Below are positions 42,352 to 51,118 of a DNA stretch of 64,000 bases, in pieces (positions within the stretch are counted from its first letter, which is position 1; every line of letters starts with the position of its first letter). Both the position numbers and the translations under genes were made by a program. The stretch spans positions 99,414-163,413 of the forward strand of contig CAZEPB010000003.1 of assembly GCA_964514055.1 (NCBI GenBank). Direction: 5' to 3'. The notes below the pieces were generated by a model. That model was given only the letters and a program-made list of their open reading frames with translations, did not search any database and was not told the DNA's origin. This stretch comes from SG8-32-3 sp964514055. Its GTDB lineage: Archaea > Thermoproteota > Bathyarchaeia > Bathyarchaeales > Bathycorpusculaceae.

Positions 42352-42365
42352 AAACCGTTCAAAAT
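42352..42365 (-). promoter_or_regulatory. Direct repeat upstream of amt, copy 2
   Basis: ATTTTGAACGGTTT on the minus strand, the distal copy of the pair. Confidence 0.4.
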
Positions 42366-42390
42366 GAAGAAATAGCATCTCACCTAGGCT

Positions 42391-42440
42391 TTCATGCGTT
42401 TCAGTCTTTTTATAAGGGAGGGGGCAGCTTTTCTGAGCAC
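42391..42440 (+). promoter_or_regulatory. GTTCA-TATA-G-run element, variant G
   Basis: TTTTTATAAGGGAGGGGGCAG at its core, then GAGCACAATAG. It shares GGGAGGGG and GAGCACA-TAG with variant F at 46.0 kb. It points into the 3' end of the histidine kinase gene. Confidence 0.45.
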
Positions 42441-42453
42441 AATAGTTCGGTGT

Positions 42454-44715
42454 TTAGGTGATTTCGTAAAGTTTTTTGCCATTATCAGTCTTTTTTGGTA
42501 TGGTCATTGTGAACTGCACGCCTTTGCCTTGTTTGCCTGTTTCCTGTATTGTCCAACCGTAGGCTTCACATATCCTCTTTATCAAGTAGAGTCCGTAGCC
42601 TGTGCCTTTGCCGTAACCTTCTTGGAAGAGGTTTTTCTTTTCGTCGTTGGGTATTCCCACTCCGTTATCCTCATAAATGAGCTTCAACTGTTTTCCCTCG
42701 TCCTTGTAGTGTACTCTGATTACGTTGGCTTTTTTGCCGTACTTCAACGTGTTATCGATTAAGTTGTAAAATAGCTGTCTCAGCAGAGAATCTGCAAGCA
42801 CTGTTAGCCCCTGGCATTCGTTAATCAGCTTTGCACCTTTCAGGTCTGAGAAAAGCGAGGCTGCTTCGCTGAGGTGCCTTTCCACATCAACGTTTTCAAG
42901 TTCTTCTGAACCCACCTGTACGTAGCATTTTTCAAATTCCAGAATTCTCAGCATTTGTTGAGAGACTGATTCTATCTCTTTCAGCTGAGTTAAGGCTTCG
43001 AGGTTGTTGCTGAATCGTTTCTTAAGCAGAAAGACCCTGCCGTTTAATGCAGACATCTTGTTTCGGATATCATGTCTTGTTAGGCTTTGAACCACCTGAA
43101 GTTTTTCATTAAGCTCCACCACTTTCGCGATTGCTTCATTGAAAACTTCTTGCATCCACTTCTGCTCGGTTATGTCTGTTGAAACACCAATAATCCCCAT
43201 TACCTCTCCGTTATCATTTGTAATCGGCGCCTCAGTCACAATCGCTGCAAAAAGTGTTCCATCACGACGTTTAGCCACAAATTCACCTGACCAAGATTCT
43301 CCCGAGATTAACCGCTCCATAATTTTTGCGGCTTGCTCCTGAGAAGAATCTGCAGGAGTAACATCCACTATGTTGCGACCTAATACTTCTGCCTCTTGCC
43401 AGCCATAGAGTTGTTCCGCTGCATGGTTCCAGTACATTATTTTCCCCTTCGTGTCTGTGGCTACAATGGCTTGTCCCACAGAATTCAGCAAATGCGCCTG
43501 GAAACGGGCTTTTTCAGAGATTTTTTTGCTTTCTGTGATGTCTCTGAATACTCCTCTAAGCATTTTCTTGCCATTAACTTCGATCACGTTGGCTTTTATT
43601 GCGACATCCTTGATTTCTCCATTTTTAGTGGTTACTTGACTCTCAAGTACACCCCCTTCTTTCCCAGCGAGATGTTGATTGAAGGTTTTGCTAAACTTTC
43701 CTACACTTTCTTCTGAGGGATGAAGGAACCGTTGATGCATGCCGATTAACTCTGATTTCGCCCTGCCAGTTAGCTCCGTTGCCGCGCGGTTACAATCTAT
43801 GATAATTCCCGTTTCAGCGTCAGCAATAAAGATGGCGTCCATGGCTTCTTCAAACAGTTTTCTGTATTTTTCTTCCGACTCGCTTAACGTTTGCTCTATT
43901 TTTCTGCGTTCCGTTATGTCACGAGAAGAAAGCAATGTACCAGTGACTTGACCATTTTCGTCTGTCAAAATTTTTCCAATACCCTCTGATACAATGTAAC
44001 TTCCGTCAGCACATCTAACACGAACCTCCATTTTTCCTCCAAAACTTTCTTTGAACGCTTTTTCAGCCGCTTGCATCGCCTTTGCCAAGTCGTCTGGATG
44101 AACAAAATCACAAATTGACTTTCCTATCATTTCGCTTGGCTCATACCCCAAGATCCATTTGTGCGAGGCGCTGGCGTAAGTGCAGACTAAATTCGTGTCG
44201 GTTATCAGCAGCATGTCCTGCATATTCTCAGTGATCTGGCGAAGGCGACTTTCAGCTTCCCACAAAAGTTTTTCTGCTTTCCTTCCCCTAACCGCATCAA
44301 AGATAGCGTGTTTCAATTCTGCATACGTTGTTTCAGCGTTACCCCCTTTTCCAACATAACGGTATACTCCGAAATTCAAAGCGTCAATGGCAATTTCCTC
44401 TTTGCCTTTGCAGGTGAACAATATGAAGGGAATTTCGTTTCCTTCCTGTCTTAACTCTTTCATGAGTTCCAAGCCGTTTTTCCCAGGCATCTGATAATCA
44501 GAGACAATCACGTCGTATTCTGAATGTTTTAACTTCTTGAGGGCTTCCTTAGCGGACAGCGCCGTGTCAACTTGGAACTGGCTCTCCTCTTCTAAACATT
44601 GTTTCGCAACAGCTAAGAAGCCAGCATCGTCATCCACATGCAGAACTCTTATGGTTTTCTCCTCGCAGAGATCGACGTATACTTCACGTGCTGACTTAAC
44701 CTCTACCTTGGTCAT
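42454..44715 (-). CDS. Hybrid sensor histidine kinase (REC-PAS-PAS-PAS-HK)
   Basis: 753 residues. An N-terminal receiver (IRVLHVDDDAGFLAVAKQC, phospho-acceptor Asp73 in VIVSDYQMPGKNG) is followed by three PAS domains (about 150-265, 280-395, 405-520), then a HisKA-like helix pair with His548 in LTRHDIRNKMSAL and an HATPase (DNTLKYGKKANVI, YEDNGVGIPNDEKKNLF, GTGYGLYLIKRIC). A receiver at the front of the kinase is typical of archaeal hybrids. No signal peptide or membrane helix, so it senses an internal cue. No dedicated output regulator is adjacent. Confidence 0.92.
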   Translation of the reverse strand: MTKVEVKSAREVYVDLCEEKTIRVLHVDDDAGFLAVAKQCLEEESQFQVDTALSAKEALKKLKHSEYDVIVSDYQMPGKNGLELMKELRQEGNEIPFILFTCKGKEEIAIDALNFGVYRYVGKGGNAETTYAELKHAIFDAVRGRKAEKLLWEAESRLRQITENMQDMLLITDTNLVCTYASASHKWILGYEPSEMIGKSICDFVHPDDLAKAMQAAEKAFKESFGGKMEVRVRCADGSYIVSEGIGKILTDENGQVTGTLLSSRDITERRKIEQTLSESEEKYRKLFEEAMDAIFIADAETGIIIDCNRAATELTGRAKSELIGMHQRFLHPSEESVGKFSKTFNQHLAGKEGGVLESQVTTKNGEIKDVAIKANVIEVNGKKMLRGVFRDITESKKISEKARFQAHLLNSVGQAIVATDTKGKIMYWNHAAEQLYGWQEAEVLGRNIVDVTPADSSQEQAAKIMERLISGESWSGEFVAKRRDGTLFAAIVTEAPITNDNGEVMGIIGVSTDITEQKWMQEVFNEAIAKVVELNEKLQVVQSLTRHDIRNKMSALNGRVFLLKKRFSNNLEALTQLKEIESVSQQMLRILEFEKCYVQVGSEELENVDVERHLSEAASLFSDLKGAKLINECQGLTVLADSLLRQLFYNLIDNTLKYGKKANVIRVHYKDEGKQLKLIYEDNGVGIPNDEKKNLFQEGYGKGTGYGLYLIKRICEAYGWTIQETGKQGKGVQFTMTIPKKTDNGKKLYEIT

Positions 44716-44946
44716 TTAACCCCCTGCTTCCATTAACTATGTAATCAAAAGATACTTGTGATAACGATTAAAATGGTTATGAATCTACCATACGAATTCA
44801 AACTCAAATGGTAAGGCATTTCTCAAGGCAAGCTGAGTCTTGAACCAACCTTGCGAACACGCTTTTCCTAACAAAAAAGTTTTATTGGTCTTTTTGTTCG
44901 CGCATTTAAGATAGCTCTATATTAGGCGTTGTAAAACCTAAACTTA

Positions 44947-45498
44947 GTGAGTGTAATGGACAAAAGAAGGCATATTTTCTTTTATGAATTGGCTGGAATC
45001 GTTTTCATAATTGTTTTTGGAAGCATATTGCATTTCACTTTTGAGTGGTCTGGCAATCAGGCAATTGTTGGCGTGTTTTCAGCAGTTAATGAGAGTGTAT
45101 GGGAACATCTGAAACTAGGGTTCTGGCCAGCCATGGTGTTTGCTCTTATAGAATACAGATATCTGAAGAAATTGACCGCCAATTTCCTCTTTGCTAAAAC
45201 TGTTGGCATCTATCTAATTCCCATCATAATCACGATTCTCTTCTACTCCTACACAGCCATTCTGGGCGAAAGCATACTGGTTATAGACATTCTCACATTC
45301 GTCATAGCCGTTATAGTCGGGCAATTAATAAGCTATAGATTATTAACTTGGAAATCGGTGCCATACAGTTTAAACATGATTTCGTTGATTGCTTTAATTC
45401 TGTTAGGTATTGCCTTTGTGCTTTTCACCTTCTACCCACCACAGTTAGCTATGTTTCAGGATCCAATAACTGGAGAATATGGAATTGTCAGTCATTGA
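44947..45498 (+). CDS. DUF6512-like membrane protein
   Basis: 183 residues with about five helices. The run VFSAVNESVWEHLKLGFWP near residue 45 is the DUF6512 signature as I recall it. The first helix IVFIIVFGSILHFTFEWSG is followed by helices near 80, 105, 130 and 150. GTG at 44947 or ATG at 44956 can start it; the frame leaves no doubt. Function unknown. It is preceded by an AT-rich region containing competing hairpins. Confidence 0.7.
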   Translation: MSVMDKRRHIFFYELAGIVFIIVFGSILHFTFEWSGNQAIVGVFSAVNESVWEHLKLGFWPAMVFALIEYRYLKKLTANFLFAKTVGIYLIPIIITILFYSYTAILGESILVIDILTFVIAVIVGQLISYRLLTWKSVPYSLNMISLIALILLGIAFVLFTFYPPQLAMFQDPITGEYGIVSH

Positions 45499-45525
45499 AC
45501 TTGCAGGAATATAGAGGTGAAAGGT

Positions 45526-45870
45526 ATGCGCATGTGGATGGTTGACCCGAAAATCATGTGTAGGAACCATTTGCTGGGAGAACACGCAGAAATACACATG
45601 TTCGTTTGGAACATTGACCAGAAGCATTCGGTTAAGGGATACCTGACCAAGGGATTACTTGAAATCCATAGCTTGTATAGTCGCCATAGAGAACTTGCTC
45701 GAGAATTAAGAAGAAGAGGGTACCAACACAATTCTGAATTAGATGCGAAATGGAAACTGGCAAAGCATGCAGGTTCGATAGATAAGAAGATAAGTCTTGA
45801 AGAACTGGTTAATAGATGCGAAAAATGCAACGAGAGATACTTGAGCTTTGGAGCTGGGGATGGGAATTGA
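45526..45870 (+). CDS. Pyrimidine-dimer glycosylase/endonuclease V-like protein
   Basis: 114 residues. The start MRMWMVDPKIMCRNHLLGE followed by HAEIHMFV matches the PF03013 (Pyr_excise) family, with the HL-x-x-E motif of T4 endonuclease V, which removes UV-damaged bases. The nucleophile Thr2 of the T4 enzyme is not present (Arg2), as in many cellular members. The ATG at 45526 has GAGGTGA upstream. Its last 18 bp overlap the tRNA-Cys gene on the other strand. Confidence 0.62.
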   Translation: MRMWMVDPKIMCRNHLLGEHAEIHMFVWNIDQKHSVKGYLTKGLLEIHSLYSRHRELARELRRRGYQHNSELDAKWKLAKHAGSIDKKISLEELVNRCEKCNERYLSFGAGDGN

Positions 45871-45924
45871 ACCCACATATAGCAGCTCTGCAGGCTGCCG
45901 CCTGAACCGTTCGGCCACCCCAGC
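45853..45924 (-). tRNA. tRNA-Cys (GCA)
   Basis: 72 nt on the minus strand. Acceptor arms GCTGGGG/CCCCAGC, D arm GCCG...GGC, anticodon stem GCAGC/GCTGC with loop CTGCAGA giving anticodon GCA, and T arm GTGGG-TTCAATT-CCCAT. No intron. CCA is not encoded. The gene overlaps the 3' end of the endonuclease V-like gene by 18 bp. A TATA-like TATTTTTAT lies at 45951-45960, about 30 bp upstream of the 5' end. Confidence 0.96.
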
Positions 45925-46215
45925 AAAGTGACTCTAAGGTTGAGACTGAAATAAAAATATTGTTGACTGAAACATCCGCAATGCAAGACAGGGATGGTGC
46001 TAATGTGCTCTCGGATGGCTATCCCCTCCCTTATTTAAAAACTGAAATACGGAGTGAACGCGATGATTTGGTTTTTCGCCGCCCAAAATTTGGAGGTCTC
46101 GCACAACACAACCTCCCAGTATAACATTGAAATCTTCAAGGGAAGAGTGAACTCTGATACATAAACTTTAATTTCCCCACTTCACGACCCTTAACCTAAG
46201 AAGGTTGACCTGAAA
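45925..46215. other. Region between tRNA-Cys and acyl-CoA synthetase
   Basis: 290 bp holding the tRNA promoter (TATTTTTAT, 45951-45960) and variant element F. No gene seen. Confidence 0.5.
46014..46059 (-). promoter_or_regulatory. GTTCA-TATA-G-run element, variant F (inverted)
   Basis: Minus strand: GTTCACT, TTTTTAAATAAGGGAGGGG, then ATAGCC and GAGCACATTAG. Same order of parts as copies A-E. It points toward tRNA-Cys, about 90 bp away. Confidence 0.5.
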
Positions 46216-49020
46216 ATGGTTACTTTAAACCTTGACAAGATTTTTAATCCCAAAAGCGTAGCCATCATCGGCGCCAGCGACCAAGAAGGCTCAGTCGGAT
46301 ACGCTATAGTGAAAAACTTCACTCAGTTAGGCTATGCTGGCAAAGTTTACTTGGTTAACATACGTAAACCCGAAATTCTCGGAGTAAAAACCTACCAGAA
46401 AATAGGGCAAATTCCTGAACCCGTTGACTTAGCCATGATAGCCACGCCCGCCAAAACCGTTCCAGACGTGGTGGAAGAGTGCGGACGCGCAGGAGTGAAA
46501 GGCGCCATCATCATCTCAGCGGGCTTCAAAGAAACTGGCGCCGAAGGCAAAGCATTAGAAGACAAGATTCTGAAGGTAGCAAAAAAATATGGCGTAAGAG
46601 TGATCGGGCCAAACTGCATAGGCATAATCCGTCCTCGAGTAAATCTGAACGCCACATTCGTGGATAAAATGCCGAAGCCGGGCAAGGTGGCTTTCATCTC
46701 CCAGAGCGGTGCTTTAGGCTCAGCAATCTTGGACTGGGCGATACATGAAAACATAGGTTTCAGCAATTTTGTCTCAATAGGCTCGATGATAGATGTGGAC
46801 TTCGGAGACCTCATAGACTACTTCGGCACAGACCCCAAAACCAAAAGCATACTCATGTACGTGGAGGGCATAACGAAAGCCCGCAAGTTCATGAGCGCCG
46901 CCAGACACTTCGCAAGAACCAAACCTATAATAGTGGTGAAAGCCGGCAAGTTCAGCGAAAGCGCAAAAGCCGCAGCATCTCACACGGGTTCGCTTTCAGG
47001 CGAAGACGCTATTTACGACGCGGCGTTCAAACGTGCCGGCGTAGTTCGAGTGGAGGAAATCGAAGACCTATTCAACGCCGCTGAAGTTTTAGGAACCCAG
47101 CCCCTGCCCCGTGGACCTAACTTGGCTGTGATAACAAACGCGGGCGGTCCAGGAGTCATGGCAACCGACGCCTTAATCGCTCAGGGAGGAAAACTTGCCA
47201 AACTAAGCCAAAAAACCATGGATGCCCTTAACCGTGTTCTGCCGCCTTTCTGGAGCAGGGGCAACCCCATTGACGTTCTCGGAGACGCTGGAGCTGACAG
47301 GTACAAAACTGCAGTTGAAGCTTGTCTTAACGACGAGAACATCGACGGTGTACTCATCATCTTTACTCAGCAAGCAGTTTCAGAAGCGGTTGAAATAGCC
47401 AAAACCATCGTTGAACTCGTTAAGAGCAAAGCGTATCAGAACAAGACGATATTGACCAGCTTCATGGGTTACGGCGCGGTGCAGGAAGCAAACAGTTTTC
47501 TCAACGCAAACAACATCCCGACCTACTCCACACCTGAAAACGCGATTAAAACGTACATGTACATGTACCAGTACGAGCGTAACCTTGAGCTCATTTACGA
47601 GACGCCCGAGGAGCTTCCGTTAGATGCTGCACCACCTAAACGGCCGATAATGGTTATACTCAGAAACGCTGCAACGGAAAACCGTGAACTTTTGACGGAA
47701 GATGAAGCAAAAAGGCTTTTGGATTACTACAATTTTCCAGTTGTAAAAACTGAGGTGGCTACCACCGCAGACGAGGCTGTTGCTTTCGCCCATGAGATTG
47801 GCTACCCAGTGGTTCTTAAGATTCTTTCGCCCCAAATAGTCCACAAAACCGACGCGGGAGGAGTCATGCTTGACCTGAACTCCGACGCTGAGGTTAAACA
47901 AGCGTTTGACCTTATCATGCATAGGGTAAAAGGGTATAACCCAAACGCGAAAATCGTCGGCGTTACGGTTCAGCCCATGATAACGCGTAAAGGCTACGAG
48001 GTTATAATAGGCGGAAAAACTGATCCTCTCTTCGGTCCGGTAATCCTCTTCGGCATGGGCGGCGTAGGCGTCGAGCTTTTCAAAGACTACTCGATAGGGC
48101 TGCCGCCGTTGAACACGACGCTCATCAGGAGAATGATGGAGGAAACAAAGGTCTACCAGCTTCTGAAAGGCTACAGAAACGTGCCGCCAGCGAACCTCAA
48201 GCTTCTAGAAGAAACCATGTTGCTGTTCTCGCAGTTGCTCATTGACTTTCCTCAAATAAAGGAAATCGACATCAACCCGCTTCTAATTAACGAGAAAGAA
48301 GCTTGCATTCTCGACGCGAGAATAACGGTTGACAAAGCCAAGGTTTTCAGAAAGTTTGAACCGCACGAGCACTTGGTGATAAGCCCGTACCCGAAGAGAT
48401 ACGAGGCCATGTGGACGCTTAGGAACGGACAAGAAGTGCTGCTGAGACCCATAAAACCTGAAGACGAGCCTTTATGGCTGGAAATGTTCCAAAGCTTCTC
48501 AGAAGAGGCCATACGCTACAGGTTCTTCCAGCTTCTCAAGGACACGCCGCATGAAGTCCGCGTCCGCTACTGCAACATTGATTATGACCGCGAAATCGCC
48601 ATAGTAGCTGAGCTTAGCGAAGAAAACCGCAAAAGAATCTTGGGCGTAGGAAGGCTAAGCATCGAACCTGACGGAAAAACCGGTGAACTGGCTTTCATAA
48701 TTGTCGACCAATGGCAAGGTCAAGGTTTAGGAACCAAAATAGTGGATCACGTGCTTGAAATAGCCAAAGAGATGGGCATCGAAACCGTCTACGCCATAAT
48801 GCTGCCTGACAATCAGAGAGCTTTAAACCTGACAAAGAAGATGGGCTTCAAACTTAAACATTTGAGCGACGGCACCGTTAAAGGGGTTCTTGACCTCAAA
48901 GAGGAAATGCTCAGCGCCAGATGCTCAGAACCATCTGCCCAAACGGAAAAGAAAGAGGCGAGTGCTCCGGAAAAACCGGAAGGGGACGCTCAGCCAGAGG
49001 CAGAAGTAACCCCGCTGTAA
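46216..49020 (+). CDS. ADP-forming acyl-CoA synthetase fused to GNAT acetyltransferase
   Basis: 934 residues. CoA-binding domain (VAIIGASDQEGSVGYAIVK, 1-130), ligase domains with the phospho-His motif AASHTGSLSGEDAIYDAAF, ATP-grasp domain (about 490-715, KTDAGGVMLDLNSDAEV) and a C-terminal GNAT domain (about 735-890, QGQGLGTKIVDHVLEIAKE). This four-part layout is that of bacterial Pat-type protein acetyltransferases and of NDP-forming acyl-CoA synthetases. The synthetase part would make ATP from acetyl-/acyl-CoA; the GNAT part may acetylate proteins. The last 40 residues are a charged linker. Confidence 0.92.
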   Translation: MVTLNLDKIFNPKSVAIIGASDQEGSVGYAIVKNFTQLGYAGKVYLVNIRKPEILGVKTYQKIGQIPEPVDLAMIATPAKTVPDVVEECGRAGVKGAIIISAGFKETGAEGKALEDKILKVAKKYGVRVIGPNCIGIIRPRVNLNATFVDKMPKPGKVAFISQSGALGSAILDWAIHENIGFSNFVSIGSMIDVDFGDLIDYFGTDPKTKSILMYVEGITKARKFMSAARHFARTKPIIVVKAGKFSESAKAAASHTGSLSGEDAIYDAAFKRAGVVRVEEIEDLFNAAEVLGTQPLPRGPNLAVITNAGGPGVMATDALIAQGGKLAKLSQKTMDALNRVLPPFWSRGNPIDVLGDAGADRYKTAVEACLNDENIDGVLIIFTQQAVSEAVEIAKTIVELVKSKAYQNKTILTSFMGYGAVQEANSFLNANNIPTYSTPENAIKTYMYMYQYERNLELIYETPEELPLDAAPPKRPIMVILRNAATENRELLTEDEAKRLLDYYNFPVVKTEVATTADEAVAFAHEIGYPVVLKILSPQIVHKTDAGGVMLDLNSDAEVKQAFDLIMHRVKGYNPNAKIVGVTVQPMITRKGYEVIIGGKTDPLFGPVILFGMGGVGVELFKDYSIGLPPLNTTLIRRMMEETKVYQLLKGYRNVPPANLKLLEETMLLFSQLLIDFPQIKEIDINPLLINEKEACILDARITVDKAKVFRKFEPHEHLVISPYPKRYEAMWTLRNGQEVLLRPIKPEDEPLWLEMFQSFSEEAIRYRFFQLLKDTPHEVRVRYCNIDYDREIAIVAELSEENRKRILGVGRLSIEPDGKTGELAFIIVDQWQGQGLGTKIVDHVLEIAKEMGIETVYAIMLPDNQRALNLTKKMGFKLKHLSDGTVKGVLDLKEEMLSARCSEPSAQTEKKEASAPEKPEGDAQPEAEVTPL

Positions 49021-49070
49021 CGGGGCAGTCTCAGGGTTTTCCGTTGTTTTGACGTTAATCTTGGGCGGCT

Positions 49071-50381
49071 TTAAACGAAGTGCACTTTAACGGCGTGTGT
49101 CGAGCAGGAAATGCATGGGTCATATGCTCTCACCAGCATCTCCAAGTTCAGCTCAATCTCCTTCGGCGTCTTGTTCATTATCTTTGGCACAAAGGCTTTC
49201 ATGTCTAACTCGATGTTGCCGTGGTTCTGGTTGGTTGGGATTATGCAGTTGGCTTTTGTGCAAACGCCTTTCTCGTTGTACGTGTAATCATGGAACAGTA
49301 TGCCTCGTGGAACCTCAACAGCTCCGACGTCTTGACCTGCCTTGACCTTGATTTCGGGTAAATTGTAGTCTGGCTGACTCTTTAAGCCTGCAGCTTCAAG
49401 CTCATTAATCAGTCTGATCGAGTCTTCCACGCCGTGAACCACTTCCACTAGTTGCGCGATGCTATTCATGAACGGATTATGGCACACAGGCTTCAGACCG
49501 AACAGTTCAGCAGTCTTCTTAGCTAACGGAGAAAGCTTGTCATAATTGATGTTTAATCTGGCAAGTGCGCCAACCATGTATGATTCACGTGCGTGCTTTG
49601 CCCTTTTTGCTGTAGAATGCGGGACAATGTACTCGTTAGTAAATGAAAGATATTCTCTCGCTGGAGCGTCGTCAGTGTCAGTTGACCCGATTTTTCCATC
49701 GTAAAGTGCATACTCGTCAGGTTTAGTTAACGCGATGAACTCTGTTTCCCTAACAAAATCAGGGATTTTTGGCGCCAAAGTCTTGAGCAAATTCGCAACG
49801 GCTTGAAGGTCTGGAATGGAATCTTTCAGTCTCTTTCTGAGGGCGGTTAACTCTCTCATCGTGGGAATTTTTGAGAAGCCGCCTGGAATCAGCCTTTGAG
49901 GGTGTGTTGTCCTGCCGCAGACAAGGTCAGACATCTCATTCGCCAGCCTGTGCAAGCGCAAAACGGTTTTGACTTCTTCAGGATTAGAAGACGCAAGCGG
50001 AATCACTGAACCAACACCCATCAGGTCAGGAAGAACCAGAAAGCCCACGTGCAAAAGGTGACTTTGCATGTTCTCTGCGTGCAATGCTATTTTTCTCAGT
50101 TTGAGGTCTTGATCGCTTATGGTTATGCCCATTGCACCCTCAGTGGCTCTTAAAGATGCGAGGGTGTGACCTATTGAGCAGATGCCACAGATCCGCGAAG
50201 TTATGTGGTGCAACTCGCTCCAGTTACGTCCTAAAACCATGGCTTCAAAGAAGCGTGGCGCCTCAGAGATGTTCCATTCACATCGCTCTAAAGTTCCGTT
50301 TCTCACGTTTACGTAGATGTTTCCGTGACCTTCAACTCTTGTCACATGATGTACTTCAACATCAAAATTCTTGTTTTCCAT
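49071..50381 (-). CDS. hydA: [NiFe] hydrogenase group 3b large (alpha) subunit
   Basis: 436 residues with the nickel-iron site: first Cys pair in SRICGICSIGH and second in YDPCISCSTHAVKVHF. The start VHHVTRVEGHGNIYVNV and APRFFEAMVLGR resemble sulfhydrogenase/group 3b HydA. It reduces NAD(P)+ with H2 or the reverse, with its HydB/G and HydD partners. I chose the ATG at 50381, which forms TAATG with the HydD stop and has AGGAGAGG upstream. Confidence 0.93.
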   Translation of the reverse strand: MENKNFDVEVHHVTRVEGHGNIYVNVRNGTLERCEWNISEAPRFFEAMVLGRNWSELHHITSRICGICSIGHTLASLRATEGAMGITISDQDLKLRKIALHAENMQSHLLHVGFLVLPDLMGVGSVIPLASSNPEEVKTVLRLHRLANEMSDLVCGRTTHPQRLIPGGFSKIPTMRELTALRKRLKDSIPDLQAVANLLKTLAPKIPDFVRETEFIALTKPDEYALYDGKIGSTDTDDAPAREYLSFTNEYIVPHSTAKRAKHARESYMVGALARLNINYDKLSPLAKKTAELFGLKPVCHNPFMNSIAQLVEVVHGVEDSIRLINELEAAGLKSQPDYNLPEIKVKAGQDVGAVEVPRGILFHDYTYNEKGVCTKANCIIPTNQNHGNIELDMKAFVPKIMNKTPKEIELNLEMLVRAYDPCISCSTHAVKVHFV

Positions 50382-51118
50382 TATCTTTTCCTCTCCTGCC
50401 AACCGAAATATAACTTAAACTTGTTAATCGCGTCGTCAACCGTGAGACCATATTTGATTAAAACTTCTTTTTCGGAGTTTTCATTCGGGTTATCCACCAA
50501 GCCGCGGCATCCCCAGCATATGGTTCCTTCATTAACGCAACAGGAGTTGCAGCCCGCCCTAGTTACGGGTCCCACGCAGAATTGACCTCGTTCAAACGCA
50601 CAAACATTCTCGTTTTTCTTACATTCAACACAAACAGGATAATTGGGGATGTCTGGCTTCTTTCCCAGCAAAAGCGACTTGACTACGTGGAGAAATTCCT
50701 CTCGGGTCATCGGGCATCCGTGCACGTAAGCGTCCACAGGTATAACTGCGTCGATAGGTCTCGCCGCGTAAGTATCAAACAACTTGGCTTTGTCCCCGTA
50801 CACAGTTCGCCTAACATCATCCAAATCCTGATAATTTTTCAAAGAGTTAATGCCGCCAATTGTGGCACATGAGCCGATGGCGACGACGTACTTCGCGTTC
50901 TTTCGGATTTTCTTCAGCCTATCTTCGTCCTGAAGTCTTGTGCAAGACCCTTCGACGAACGCTATGTCATAGTTGTCGCTTTTTTCTTTCATAACTTCTC
51001 TGAAGGTTACAACTTCAACCTGCCCCAGCAGGTCAAGAAGCTCTTCTTCCAAGTTGGCGACTTGCAACTGGTCTCCTTCGCAGCCTGCAAAGTCAAAGAA
51101 AGCTACTTTTGGTTTCAT
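50381..51118 (-). CDS. hydD: [NiFe] hydrogenase group 3b small (delta) subunit
   Basis: 245 residues carrying three Fe-S clusters. The proximal site reads FDFAGCEGDQLQV: Cys13 is kept but the second Cys of C-x-x-C is Asp16. Other ligands are in CATIGGI, HGCPMTREEF and the C-terminal cluster region (CVECKKNENVCAF, CVGPVTRAGCNSCC, CWGCRG). Length and order fit HydD. The gene overlaps the upstream fusion gene by 1 bp and the large subunit at TAATG. The Asp is a notable change, see findings. Confidence 0.9.
   Translation of the reverse strand: MKPKVAFFDFAGCEGDQLQVANLEEELLDLLGQVEVVTFREVMKEKSDNYDIAFVEGSCTRLQDEDRLKKIRKNAKYVVAIGSCATIGGINSLKNYQDLDDVRRTVYGDKAKLFDTYAARPIDAVIPVDAYVHGCPMTREEFLHVVKSLLLGKKPDIPNYPVCVECKKNENVCAFERGQFCVGPVTRAGCNSCCVNEGTICWGCRGLVDNPNENSEKEVLIKYGLTVDDAINKFKLYFGWQERKR

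Noticed and set aside
42394..42762. Plus-strand frame under element G
   Set aside because: It is antisense to the ATPase domain of the histidine kinase and shows no protein-like pattern, although element G could transcribe it.
44850..44903. Riboswitch before the DUF6512 gene
   Set aside because: GCGAAC/GTTCGC and AACAAAAAAG/CTTTTTGTT can compete to pair, but the stretch is short and AT-rich and fits no known class.
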